64,000 bases of DNA from Candidatus Poribacteria bacterium (lineage in GTDB: Bacteria > Poribacteria > WGA-4E > JAJDTR01): positions 1-64,000 of the forward strand of contig JAPPIK010000032.1 in assembly GCA_028820655.1 (NCBI GenBank), read 5' to 3'. Each line of letters begins with the position of its first letter. Position 1 is the first letter of the stretch. The notes below the pieces were generated by a model. It made no database searches, was not told the DNA's origin, and saw only the letters and a list, made by a program, of their open reading frames with translations. Positions 1 to 8,309 of this stretch are shown here, one piece after another. The position numbers and the translations under genes are program-made.

Positions 1-45
1 GCATGTCGAAATCAAGTTTTTTCTTGAAAACTTGATTTCTTTCTT
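1..45. repeat. Hairpin repeat, left copy
   Basis: Bases 8-20 (GAAATCAAGTTTT) and 27-39 are a perfect 13-bp inverted repeat around the loop TTCTTG. Bases 1-40 recur identically at 45391-45430. A weaker second hairpin of the same flavour (GAAACC...GGTTTC) follows at about 58-92, with a matching partner after the 45.4-kb copy. The element may continue to the left of the window. No run of T follows the stem on either strand in a way that would make it a clear terminator. Confidence 0.8.
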
Positions 46-523
46 GAAATGCGTCTCGAAACCACGTTTTTTTCCTTCGAAACTCGGTTTCTACCCTAAA
101 TCGCAGTTCAAATAACGTCAAATGCCGACAATAATGATCGCAGTTTCCCGTGGTGATGCTAAGGAAATACGCGGTACCGCCTGCTCGGGCGCCAGCCCGA
201 TCTCCCCGCGCCGCCCCTCGCGCAGTCGTTTTTTCCTGTTTTGTTAAAACTTGGTGAAAAAAGTGAAAAAAATAGGGCGCACTACAAAACTCGATGCTGA
301 ATGCGCTGCAATCTTTTGCGACGCCTCGTATCTCGTTTTTCGCTCTATCACTTACTTTTAGGTAAGAGTCACTTAATACCGCGCCATCATCCATGTCGGA
401 TTTGCCGCCATGCGCCGCGGCTTTTTAAAAATCTGTAAAACGTATAATATGGAGTCTAGGATGCCCAGTCCAAGGCAGATTGAACCTGGCAGCCCCTTTT
501 TTGTGATGACTTTGGCCGAATCG
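46..523. other. Intergenic region without a recognised gene
   Basis: Besides the hairpin repeat and its degenerate second hairpin (to about 92), I see no coding region with a ribosome site. Bases 100-135 resemble 45571-45602 (both contain a CAGTTCA-like core), so the repeated element is probably longer than the hairpin alone. The rest is AT-rich sequence upstream of the GMC gene promoter. Confidence 0.5.
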
Positions 524-532
524 TGCTATAAT
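524..532 (+). promoter_or_regulatory. Extended -10 promoter of the GMC cluster
   Basis: TGCTATAAT is a perfect extended -10 (TGnTATAAT), 35 bases before the GTG start at 567. No good TTGACA lies 17 bases upstream, which fits an extended -10 promoter. A start of transcription near 539 would leave a leader of about 28 bases carrying the GGGAGGA ribosome site at 554-560. Confidence 0.55.
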
Positions 533-566
533 GAACCACGTTTGTTGGAATAAGGGAGGACATGCG

Positions 567-2123
567 GTGAAGTACGACACAATCGTCGTTGGCTCTGGCT
601 CCGCCGGGGGTATACTGGCGGCGCGGCTCACCGAGGACGCGCATCGATCTGTGCTGCTATTGGAAGCGGGCCCCGATTTTCCCACGCTGGAACAGATTCC
701 CGATGAATTACGATTTGCCTATGGCCGCGATCCGAATCTTTGGGCGCGCGCATTCGGACACGATACCGACTTTGGTTGGGGATACATCGCGAAAGCTACT
801 GACCGGTTTCCCGATATGCTCGTACCGAGAGGTAAGATAATCGGCGGATCAAGCGCGGTGAACGCGCAAGTCTTTCTTCGCGGCGTCCCCGAAGACTACG
901 ATAGCTGGGCTGAAATGGGCAACGATAAGTGGAGCTATCGGGAGTTGATTCCCTACTTTTGCAGAAATGAAGCGGATCCCGATTTTCAGGACGATTATCA
1001 CGGTGCGGATGGCCCGATTCCGGTCCGTCGGTTTCGAGAAGGAGAGGTTCTGCCTGAACAGCGGGCTTTCTACGACGCCTGCAGAGCTCGGGGTTACCCG
1101 GATTGTCCCGATAACAACGCTCCCGACTCAACGGGAGTTGGCGCATTGGCGCTAAATAACGTTGACGGTATCCGTTGGAGCACGGCAATTGGTTATCTGA
1201 ACCCGGCGCGCCATCGGGTGAACCTGACGATAAAAGGTGACTGTGCCGTGCACCGCGTGCTTTTCGAAGGAAATCGAGCGGTCGGCGTATTGGTCGAAAG
1301 CGGCGGGGAGACGTTTCACGTCGATGGCGAGGAAATCCTCGTATGTGCGGGGGCAATCGGCTCGCCGCATCTCCTCATGCTTTCGGGTATTGGACCTGCC
1401 GACCATCTACGAACTATGGGGATTCCCGTAGTGCACGACGCCCCGGGCGTGGGACAGAATCTGAGAGACCATCCACAAGTCACCATCGCTCTGAAGGCGA
1501 AAGAAGCGTATCTCACCAATGGGACTGAACCTCGTCTCCAGATGGGACTTCGTTACACGGCGAGTGGATCCAACCTCCGAAATGATATGTTCATCTTACC
1601 GGCATCATACGCTACCGAAGAGGGCTATTACCGAATATCAAGATCGAAGCCGTTTGGATTCTATATCACCTCCTGCATCTATTTGGCGATAGGTGCGGGG
1701 AAAATCACTCTCGCCTCTTCGGATCCGCATCAACAGCCTGTTCTTGATTATAACTATCTGGCAGAATCCTTTGACCGTGATCGGCTGCGGGAAGCCGTTC
1801 GCATGGCCATCGATTTCACGGAGCACGAAGCATATGAGGAGATTGTGCACGAACGCGTAAATCCAGCGGACGATTCTCTAATGACCGACGCGGCGTTGGA
1901 CGAATGGATGATGCGTGAAGTGACCACAAGCCATCACAGCTCCTCAACCTGCAAGATGGGACCGGCGTCGGATTCCATGGCGGTTGTCGATCAGTACGGA
2001 AAAGTGCACGGAATCGAGGGATTGCGAGTCGCGGACGCTTCCATCATGCCCGACTGTATCCGCGCCAATACCAATGTGACGACAATGGTGATCGGGGAAC
2101 GGATCGCGGATTTTATTCGGTAG
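567..2123 (+). CDS. GMC-family FAD-dependent oxidoreductase
   Basis: Flavin alcohol dehydrogenase/oxidase of the glucose-methanol-choline family, about 518 residues, the usual length. The Rossmann FAD motif GSGSAGG is at residues 9-15, followed by LLLEAGPDF. The second GMC signature (GAIGSPHLLMLSGIGP) lies about two thirds along. Near residue 456 is a His pair (SHHSSSTCKMG), and ANTNVT near residue 500 supplies the usual active-site Asn. I chose GTG at 567 because GGGAGGA lies 6 bases upstream and the FAD motif then starts at the normal distance; an in-frame ATG at 531 has no ribosome site and overlaps the -10 box. It heads a same-strand cluster with an aminotransferase and a sugar isomerase, so a sugar or polyol is a likelier substrate than choline. 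The substrate is inferred. Confidence 0.93.
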   Translation: MKYDTIVVGSGSAGGILAARLTEDAHRSVLLLEAGPDFPTLEQIPDELRFAYGRDPNLWARAFGHDTDFGWGYIAKATDRFPDMLVPRGKIIGGSSAVNAQVFLRGVPEDYDSWAEMGNDKWSYRELIPYFCRNEADPDFQDDYHGADGPIPVRRFREGEVLPEQRAFYDACRARGYPDCPDNNAPDSTGVGALALNNVDGIRWSTAIGYLNPARHRVNLTIKGDCAVHRVLFEGNRAVGVLVESGGETFHVDGEEILVCAGAIGSPHLLMLSGIGPADHLRTMGIPVVHDAPGVGQNLRDHPQVTIALKAKEAYLTNGTEPRLQMGLRYTASGSNLRNDMFILPASYATEEGYYRISRSKPFGFYITSCIYLAIGAGKITLASSDPHQQPVLDYNYLAESFDRDRLREAVRMAIDFTEHEAYEEIVHERVNPADDSLMTDAALDEWMMREVTTSHHSSSTCKMGPASDSMAVVDQYGKVHGIEGLRVADASIMPDCIRANTNVTTMVIGERIADFIR

Positions 2124-2199
2124 AGCTTGAGAGGCTCACCACAGCGCAGGTCAATTCGGAATCTCTAGTGAGTTTTAAGCATCGATTGGAGGTAGGTTC

Positions 2200-3420
2200 A
2201 TGGCGAGTGATTGGCCGTTTGAATTTCCTGGAACTTACTGGATAGATGAGCAGGAAGAGCGGGCGGTTTTGGACGTTTTGCGCAACGGTTCGCTCTTCCG
2301 CTACTACGGGCTGGGGGAGCCGAGTTATGTTGACAAACTGGAGGAACAGGCGTGCCGGTTTTACGGTGTGAAACACACGCTGGCTGTGAACAGCGGCACC
2401 GGGGCGCTTATCACCTGCCTGACGACTCTCGGTATTGGACCGGGATCTGAAGTTATTATTCCCGCGTTCATGTGGGTCGCCACCGTCGGTGCCGTCGTAC
2501 AAGTGGGAGCAATACCGGTGCTGTGCGAAGTTGATGATTCGTTCAGTATGTCTCCCGCCGATTTGGAACGACAAATTACGCCGCGCACGAAGCTCATCCT
2601 CCCTATACACATGGCAGGCGCTCCGTGTGATATCGAAAGTATCATCAAAATTGCCGACAAACACGGAATCCCGGTATTGGAAGACTGCGCGCAGTGTAAT
2701 GGCGGCGAGTTTCGCGGTCGAAAGGTTGGCACGTTTGGCAAAATGGGCATGTTCAGTCTACAACTCAACAAAAACATGACTTGCGGCGAAGGGGGGCTGA
2801 TTGTTACGGACGACGAGAAGCTGTACACGCGGGCATTCACGTCACACGATATGGGACTGGTTCGAGTCGAAGGTAGACTGGATACCCCGGATCCGTATGC
2901 AATCCTTTGGGGCGGCGGCAGACGTATGCCCGAATTATCCGGCGCGGTGGCTTCTGTTCAGATTTCGAAACTGCCGAGAATCATTGATAATATGCGGGGG
3001 GCGAAGCGAAGAATTAAGGAAATGTTGGAGGACATTCCGGATTTGGGGTTCAGGCGATTGAACGACCCCGACGGGGACACGGGACCGTTCCTGATTCTTG
3101 TTTTGGACGACGAAGACAAAGCTGCTGGGGCAGCCAAAAAACTGATTGATGCCGGATTGCATAACGTATTTCAAATCTCGGAATACGGATTGCATATTTA
3201 TTTCAATATTCCGTCGCTGGTGGGCAAAATTGGCGTCACGGGAGCGGGCGATCCGTGGGCGTTGGTCGAGAATCGGGAAAGCGTTTACGATTATAACCAG
3301 GGGGCTTGTCCGGAATCCGATGCTCTGTTTGGGCGTTCCGTGCTGGTTCCGATTCCATCGAAACTGACATCGGCACAAGAGAAATTCGCGGCCGAGGCTA
3401 TCCGCAACGCAGTTAGCTGA
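2200..3420 (+). CDS. DegT/DnrJ/EryC1/StrS PLP aminotransferase
   Basis: PLP-dependent aminotransferase of the DegT/DnrJ/EryC1/StrS family (sugar and cyclitol aminotransferases), 406 residues. Lys191 in LNKNMTCGEGG is the expected internal aldimine lysine with the diagnostic GEGG. VNSGTGAL near residue 65 is the cofactor phosphate-binding segment, and EDCAQ holds the Asp that pairs with the pyridine nitrogen. The ATG at 2200 follows GGAGGT. It lies 76 bases after the GMC gene, so it could aminate a ketone that the GMC enzyme makes. That coupling is inference; the family assignment is firm. Some family members are dehydratases, but those replace the Lys, which is present here. Confidence 0.93.
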   Translation: MASDWPFEFPGTYWIDEQEERAVLDVLRNGSLFRYYGLGEPSYVDKLEEQACRFYGVKHTLAVNSGTGALITCLTTLGIGPGSEVIIPAFMWVATVGAVVQVGAIPVLCEVDDSFSMSPADLERQITPRTKLILPIHMAGAPCDIESIIKIADKHGIPVLEDCAQCNGGEFRGRKVGTFGKMGMFSLQLNKNMTCGEGGLIVTDDEKLYTRAFTSHDMGLVRVEGRLDTPDPYAILWGGGRRMPELSGAVASVQISKLPRIIDNMRGAKRRIKEMLEDIPDLGFRRLNDPDGDTGPFLILVLDDEDKAAGAAKKLIDAGLHNVFQISEYGLHIYFNIPSLVGKIGVTGAGDPWALVENRESVYDYNQGACPESDALFGRSVLVPIPSKLTSAQEKFAAEAIRNAVS

Positions 3421-3538
3421 TTGAATTGTGGCCGGTTTAACGCCGTGCCATCGGGCTCCTACGAAGTGGATTATCGTAGTTCGCATGTTAATCCAAGAAA
3501 AAAATAATTTCATGAGTCAGACGGGAAGGGCGCGAATT

Positions 3539-4876
3539 ATGAACTCTGAGTCAAGAGAGACTTCAGCAATATCACTTGTACCGCGCGTCGGAGTTTGCTC
3601 GATCTCCAGCCCGCTCGAAATCGGAGCGGATCGAGCGCCCCAAGCGGCGGATGATCTTTCCCGACGCCTCGCGGAGTCAGGGTGCGAAATTGTTGCAGAA
3701 GGGGCGATAGGGACACCTGAAGAATCCGTTGCGGCTGGGCGTCGGTTCAATGAGAATCAGGTAGACGCTATCGCGATTGCCCCGGCAAGTTGGTGTGAAG
3801 ATTACCTTGTGACGGATCTGATTGAGGAATGCTCTGCTCCCATCTCATTTTGGCCCTTGCCCGGAATGGAAACGGGCGCACTGTGCGGCACGCAGCAGAT
3901 GACATGTTTTCTCAAGCAACTTGGTCATCCGTACAACGCCGTATTCGGGGAAATTGACGACCAGAAATGCCTCGATCGAACGCTCGTGTTTCTACGCGGT
4001 GCTGCCCTGAAGAGTCGTCTGCGCCGTGCTAGGATTGGACTTGCGGGGAATCACGTGAACGGCATGACGCATCCGGCGCCCAATGAGTTTGCGCTCAAAC
4101 GGGTGCTCGGTCCGCGGGTTGTGCCGCTCGATGTTCCGATGATGCTTCAGCGCGCGGAAGAGATGCCCGATGACGAAGCGGAACAGTGCTGGGGGCGGGT
4201 TGTTCACCGTGCGGGCAAGTGTACCGTGCCGCTCAAAGATGGTGTCGATTCAACACGCATCTATGCGGCAATGCGTGAACTGGTGGCGGAGCACGGGTTG
4301 ACTGCCCTCACCGTGGGATGCTATCCGCACCTCATGGGACGTGTGTGTCTTTCATCGTCTCTATTGGCAGACGAGGGGATACCCATGGCATGTGAAGGCG
4401 ATGTCCATGGCGCCGTGTGCCAATACATTCTGATGATGCTGACGGGGCAACCGACGCACAACACCGATTGGCTAGATCCGTTGGACGACGATACGGTGAT
4501 ATTTAGTCACTGTGGCCTCGGCTCGTTCAGTCTCGCCGAAAGCGGGGCAGCCGTTACGCTCGAACCTGTTCGTTTAATGGATCAGGGCGTCTGCGCGCTG
4601 TTCACAGGTAAGCCGGGACCGGTTACAATGTTGGATCTGACGGCCACGACCGACGGATACCAGTGCGCGGTCATGGAGGGGGAAGCATTGCCAACGGAAA
4701 TGGTTTTTCCGGGAAATCCGGTGCGAGTGCGATTCAAGAAGCCGCTTGAAGAGGTGATGCATTGGATTCATAGGGAAGGGATTGGTCACCATTGGATGAT
4801 CGGTTACGGTCATGTTGGGGCCGAACTTCGTGCGTGGGCAGGCATTGTGGGGGACGGGTTGAGATTCCTTTCGTAA
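3539..4876 (+). CDS. L-fucose/L-arabinose isomerase-like protein
   Basis: About 445 residues resembling the L-fucose isomerase superfamily (FucI/AraA fold). It opens with a Rossmann-like start (PRVGVCSISSPLEIGAD), has a central AIAPASWCEDYL segment, and a C-terminal beta domain with ACEGDVHGAVCQYIL, in which the Glu, Asp and His could bind metal. In-frame starts exist at 3428 (GTG), 3485, 3512 and 3539. I prefer 3539 because homology-like sequence begins just after it and a GGGAAGGG stretch precedes it; the start is uncertain. It sits 118 bases after the aminotransferase. The likely role is aldose-ketose interconversion in the same pathway, but the sugar is unknown and it may be a non-catalytic relative. 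Confidence 0.8.
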   Translation: MNSESRETSAISLVPRVGVCSISSPLEIGADRAPQAADDLSRRLAESGCEIVAEGAIGTPEESVAAGRRFNENQVDAIAIAPASWCEDYLVTDLIEECSAPISFWPLPGMETGALCGTQQMTCFLKQLGHPYNAVFGEIDDQKCLDRTLVFLRGAALKSRLRRARIGLAGNHVNGMTHPAPNEFALKRVLGPRVVPLDVPMMLQRAEEMPDDEAEQCWGRVVHRAGKCTVPLKDGVDSTRIYAAMRELVAEHGLTALTVGCYPHLMGRVCLSSSLLADEGIPMACEGDVHGAVCQYILMMLTGQPTHNTDWLDPLDDDTVIFSHCGLGSFSLAESGAAVTLEPVRLMDQGVCALFTGKPGPVTMLDLTATTDGYQCAVMEGEALPTEMVFPGNPVRVRFKKPLEEVMHWIHREGIGHHWMIGYGHVGAELRAWAGIVGDGLRFLS

Positions 4877-4911
4877 CGGAAAAAATCACGTCCATAGTGG
4901 AGGACATATAG

Positions 4912-5634
4912 ATGCGTTTGACGGCGGAACAGCTGAACTTGTACAAAGAATCGGGCTATCTTCTCGTAACCGGCCTGTTCGATAGCGGGACGGCCGAACG
5001 GATGATTGAGCATTATATGGCGATGCGTGCCGAGGGGCCAAAACCCGGGGATTCCGGAGGGACACCGGATGAACCCGAAGATCCTACCCACAAATATCCC
5101 CGGATGATTAACATGCACAGATGGGATGAAGTCACCGAGAACTGGGCGCGGCATGCGAATCTGTTAAATATCGCGAACCAACTGATTGACGACACACCGG
5201 TGTTGCGGCAAACGATGCTTTACTTCAAACCTCCGGGAGGACGCGGGCAGGGGCTCCATCAGGATCAACAATACATCACGACAGATCCGCTAATCGGCGT
5301 GTGGATAGCCCTTGATGAATCGGACAAGTCGGTGGGACAGATGATCGTTGTTCCCGGGTCGCACAAGTTGGGGCATCTGACGGTTCAGGCGGCTGATACA
5401 TCCGTTTCGTTCACTCCCGTTCAATCGGAGATGCCGGCGAAGGCCTCGAAAGTGGGCGTCAACATGAGACCGGGGGACGGGCTATTTTTCGATGGTAAAA
5501 CGCTCCACGGGTCGTACCTGAACACTACGACAGATCGCTGGCGTCGCAGTTTTATCTGTCACTATGTCGGCGAACACGCGGTGGATTTTGTGCCGGAGCA
5601 GGGGACACACGTGTCGCATTTGCGTTCTTCGTAA
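4912..5634 (+). CDS. Phytanoyl-CoA dioxygenase (PhyH) family protein
   Basis: Fe(II)/2-oxoglutarate-dependent oxygenase of the PhyH family, 240 residues. The iron facial triad is visible: His116 and Asp118 in HQDQQY, and His199 in KTLHGS. An Arg cluster in DRWRRSF follows and would bind the 2-oxoglutarate carboxylate. RPGDGLFFDG is the typical strand before the second His. The ATG at 4912 has GGAGGA 9 bases upstream. The gene starts only 35 bases after the isomerase-like gene, which supports one transcript. PhyH proteins in bacteria hydroxylate varied small molecules, so the phytanoyl name gives the fold, not the substrate. Confidence 0.92.
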   Translation: MRLTAEQLNLYKESGYLLVTGLFDSGTAERMIEHYMAMRAEGPKPGDSGGTPDEPEDPTHKYPRMINMHRWDEVTENWARHANLLNIANQLIDDTPVLRQTMLYFKPPGGRGQGLHQDQQYITTDPLIGVWIALDESDKSVGQMIVVPGSHKLGHLTVQAADTSVSFTPVQSEMPAKASKVGVNMRPGDGLFFDGKTLHGSYLNTTTDRWRRSFICHYVGEHAVDFVPEQGTHVSHLRSS

Positions 5635-5921
5635 GTGCCTTGGTGCGCACAACGCATGTTAGCGGAAGACACCCCAACCGGTTTTTGAGGATCACATTAA
5701 GATATATCGGGACAGCCCCGCAAGTTTTCATCGAATGTGGGACCACTAAAGCAGAGATTTCCATGGTGCAGGGGCCGCTGCTGCCCTCTTGATCCGCTCC
5801 GTTAATCCCGAGGTCCCGTCCCCATAAAGGGTTGCTTTTCGGTTCATCATCAGCTATACTTGAGCGGTGGATTGTGTTCAGAGTTGTGAAACGAGCTTGA
5901 CGTTCGGTAAAGGTATTTTCT

Positions 5922-6872
5922 GTGCGTGCCATCGTTACTAGACTGAAATCTGATGGATCTCGCGAGAAGGCGTTGGTGTACGATTGGCAAGACCCCGGCC
6001 CTCCCGCTGAAAATGAGATTCGAACTCGCACGCTGTATTCGGGAATCACAAACGGAACCGAACGCAACGAACTCCTACGCGGCAATTACTCCCGTAAAGA
6101 TCATGAATTGCCCGTGACGGGTGGGTACCAAAATGTAGGCGAAGTGATTGAAGTGGATTCCGGCGTTCGGGACTTGGCGTTAGGCGACCTTGTCTACATG
6201 AGCCAGAGTCATCTTGAGTTCTGTCTTGAACCCGATCATCGATTGCACATCAAACTGCCCGCCGAAATAGAGCCGGTAGAAGCTGCGCTCTTCGGTGTGG
6301 CCGGCGTCGCCATGAGATGCTGTCGAAACGCCGATTTGCGTATCGGCGATCGGATGCTGGTGGTTGGAGCGGGAATCGTTGGACAATTGGTAACCCAGAT
6401 TGCGGCGTCTACCGGTGCCTGCGTGACACTGTGCGATATTGACGAGCGCCGTCTGGAAATTGCCGAGGCAATCGGTGCCGCGGACGAAATTGTCAATGTT
6501 GATTCTGACGGCTGGGACAAGCACATTTCTGAAGGTGGATTCGATGTTGTGCTTGATGCGGCCGGTGTTCCGGACATGGAGGACAAGCTGATCACGGCTG
6601 CGAAGAAACATGGCACCGTTATGTTCATCGCGGGTAGGTTCAAGGTAGAGTACACCTTTAACCGAGGCCAGAGACACGAGATCACGATTAAGCAGAACAG
6701 CCACTTTGACAACTCCGACCTTTATCACATGTGTCGATTGGTATCCAAGGGCATGATCCGGATTGCTCCATTGATCCAAGATGTGGTGCCGGTTTCTGAA
6801 GCAAATGGGGTATACGACACGCTCCGGGATGAGCCGCGGAAATTGCTCGGGACCGTTTTCGATTGGAGGTAA
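5922..6872 (+). CDS. MDR-superfamily dehydrogenase without structural zinc
   Basis: Medium-chain dehydrogenase/reductase, 316 residues from a GTG start. The N-terminal GroES-like part contains GITNGTERNEL, as in the MDR branch related to zinc-binding sugar and bacteriochlorophyllide-type dehydrogenases. The Rossmann NAD(P) motif VVGAGIVGQL lies near residues 147-156, followed by the acidic CDIDERR that ends the second strand and favours NAD. The four-Cys structural zinc loop is absent. It lies 287 bases after the PhyH gene and overlaps nothing upstream, so it may have its own promoter, while the next gene begins 5 bases downstream. Likely oxidises or reduces a sugar-like alcohol; substrate unknown. 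Confidence 0.85.
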   Translation: MRAIVTRLKSDGSREKALVYDWQDPGPPAENEIRTRTLYSGITNGTERNELLRGNYSRKDHELPVTGGYQNVGEVIEVDSGVRDLALGDLVYMSQSHLEFCLEPDHRLHIKLPAEIEPVEAALFGVAGVAMRCCRNADLRIGDRMLVVGAGIVGQLVTQIAASTGACVTLCDIDERRLEIAEAIGAADEIVNVDSDGWDKHISEGGFDVVLDAAGVPDMEDKLITAAKKHGTVMFIAGRFKVEYTFNRGQRHEITIKQNSHFDNSDLYHMCRLVSKGMIRIAPLIQDVVPVSEANGVYDTLRDEPRKLLGTVFDWR

Positions 6873-6877
6873 ATTCA

Positions 6878-7537
6878 ATGGAGACAGCGCCGGTCACCAC
6901 CGCTGTTGTCACCGGAGGGCATAGTTACGATGTCATCAATTTTCGCCGGCTGTTCGGCGGTCTGGACGGCATCGACGCTCATGTCCAGCACATGGATGAT
7001 TTCGCGACATCGTCCGACGCGGAGCGGGATTCCTACGATGTGGTTGTCTTCTATCACATGTTGATGGACGGACCTCGAAACGAAGGCTTACCGTGGTATG
7101 CGGGGAACCCCAAAGCGGTTCTGGAACGCCTCGGCGAAACCCGGCAAGGCATCTTCATTCTTCATCATGCGCTCCTCGCCTATCCGCAATGGAGCGTCTG
7201 GGACGAAATTGTGGGATTGGACGACCGTTCTTTTGGCGCGCATGCCGGCAAATCACTTCATGTCGAAGTTGCGGATACGACGCACCCGATTACCCGCAAT
7301 TTATCGGACTGGAACATGCTTGATGAGACGTATACGATGGCTGAACCCGGAGCGGGTAACAATATTCTACTTACGGTCAAGCATCCGCAAAGCATGGAGG
7401 CTATCGCGTGGAATCGGGAGTACAAGAATAGTCGTGTGTTCTGCTTTCAGTCTGGCCACGATAACCAAACATGGTCGGACACGGGATTTAAAGAGATTCT
7501 ACGCCGTGGCATTCTGTGGTGCAGCAGGAGGCTTTAG
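6878..7537 (+). CDS. ThuA-like (trehalose-utilisation-type) domain protein
   Basis: About 219 residues with the class-I glutamine-amidotransferase-like fold of the ThuA family. AVVTGGHSYD opens the fold, DVVVFYHM is the third strand, and GIFILHHALLAYP is the usual nucleophile-elbow position, without a clear catalytic Cys. FCFQSGHDNQTW with its paired His is typical near the C-terminus. ATG at 6878 lies 7 bases after GGAGGT; a longer TTG start at 6863 would begin before the preceding gene ends and upstream of that ribosome site, so it is rejected. It is tightly coupled to the MDR dehydrogenase. ThuA proteins act on keto-sugars or are sugar-binding, and the biochemical role is poorly defined. 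Confidence 0.88.
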   Translation: METAPVTTAVVTGGHSYDVINFRRLFGGLDGIDAHVQHMDDFATSSDAERDSYDVVVFYHMLMDGPRNEGLPWYAGNPKAVLERLGETRQGIFILHHALLAYPQWSVWDEIVGLDDRSFGAHAGKSLHVEVADTTHPITRNLSDWNMLDETYTMAEPGAGNNILLTVKHPQSMEAIAWNREYKNSRVFCFQSGHDNQTWSDTGFKEILRRGILWCSRRL

Positions 7538-7755
7538 GTGTTGCCAGGCACGAATATCATCAGCATTCGTTAGGAACTGGAACGCTTTCCAATACTGGCG
7601 AATCCATGAAAAGTATGGTGGACTCATATGTGCCCATACGCTATTTTTTTCTGGTTTTTCTAGTAACTAGACTATCGGAAGCCTTTGGCTTTCGCAGTAA
7701 GATGGTTGCCCGTTAGTCTTGAAATTACAACAACCTGCAAAGGAGAGAAAATCGC

Positions 7756-8160
7756 TTGAATCGAAGAAAACCAAGCAGCTCGCGCTCGCGCGGACAGCAG
7801 TACGGGACGGCCGGAAAGTCGCCGAGAGCGGGTGCTAGGAGAAAGAAAAAGAAAGCCAAAGAGAGATTGGCAAGAGAGAATCTCGACACCCAAGAAGGTG
7901 GGGAGTCTGACGACACGGGACGCAATCACAGCGATACGAAGGGTGACAAAATCGTGGTTGAGGGTACGGTTACCGAGACGCTGCCTAACGCCATGTTTCG
8001 TGTTGCACTAGATGAGGCTAGCGCGGAGCATCAAATCCTTGCGCACATCTCCGGTCGGATGCGGAAATTCTTTATCAAAATCTTGCCGGGCGACAAAGTA
8101 ACCGTTGAGTTGTCGCCGTATGACTTGACACGCGGCCGCATCACCTACCGGAAGAAATGA
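7756..8160 (+). CDS. infA: Translation initiation factor IF-1 with N-terminal extension
   Basis: Residues 63-134 are an IF-1 S1/OB domain ([36 protein letters not shown], ending in RGRITYRKK), the factor that occupies the ribosomal A site during initiation. Ordinary IF-1 is about 72 residues. Here an extra N-terminal stretch of roughly 62 residues precedes it, rich in Arg, Lys and Ser, then Asp, Glu and Gly. The TTG start at 7756 has AAAGGAGAG 8-15 bases upstream, so the extension appears to be translated. An internal ATG at 7993 is within the OB domain and too late to be the start. The basic tail may bind rRNA; that is inference. Confidence 0.88.
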   Translation: MNRRKPSSSRSRGQQYGTAGKSPRAGARRKKKKAKERLARENLDTQEGGESDDTGRNHSDTKGDKIVVEGTVTETLPNAMFRVALDEASAEHQILAHISGRMRKFFIKILPGDKVTVELSPYDLTRGRITYRKK

Positions 8161-8309
8161 TTCTCCGCTGACAATCGGCAAAGTACGGAAAAAGACGAGA
8201 TTATTGCGTCAATCCGTGAAGGAGGTTGTTTTGTACAGATCGGTCGATGGGAGTTGAAATCCTCGCACATTGACGAAGCAAGCGAATCGTCGCTTTTGGT
8301 TAGTCCGTT

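Noticed and set aside
796-1356. 186-residue minus-strand frame inside the GMC gene
   Set aside because: It is the antisense shadow of the GMC oxidoreductase, Arg- and Pro-rich, without family features.
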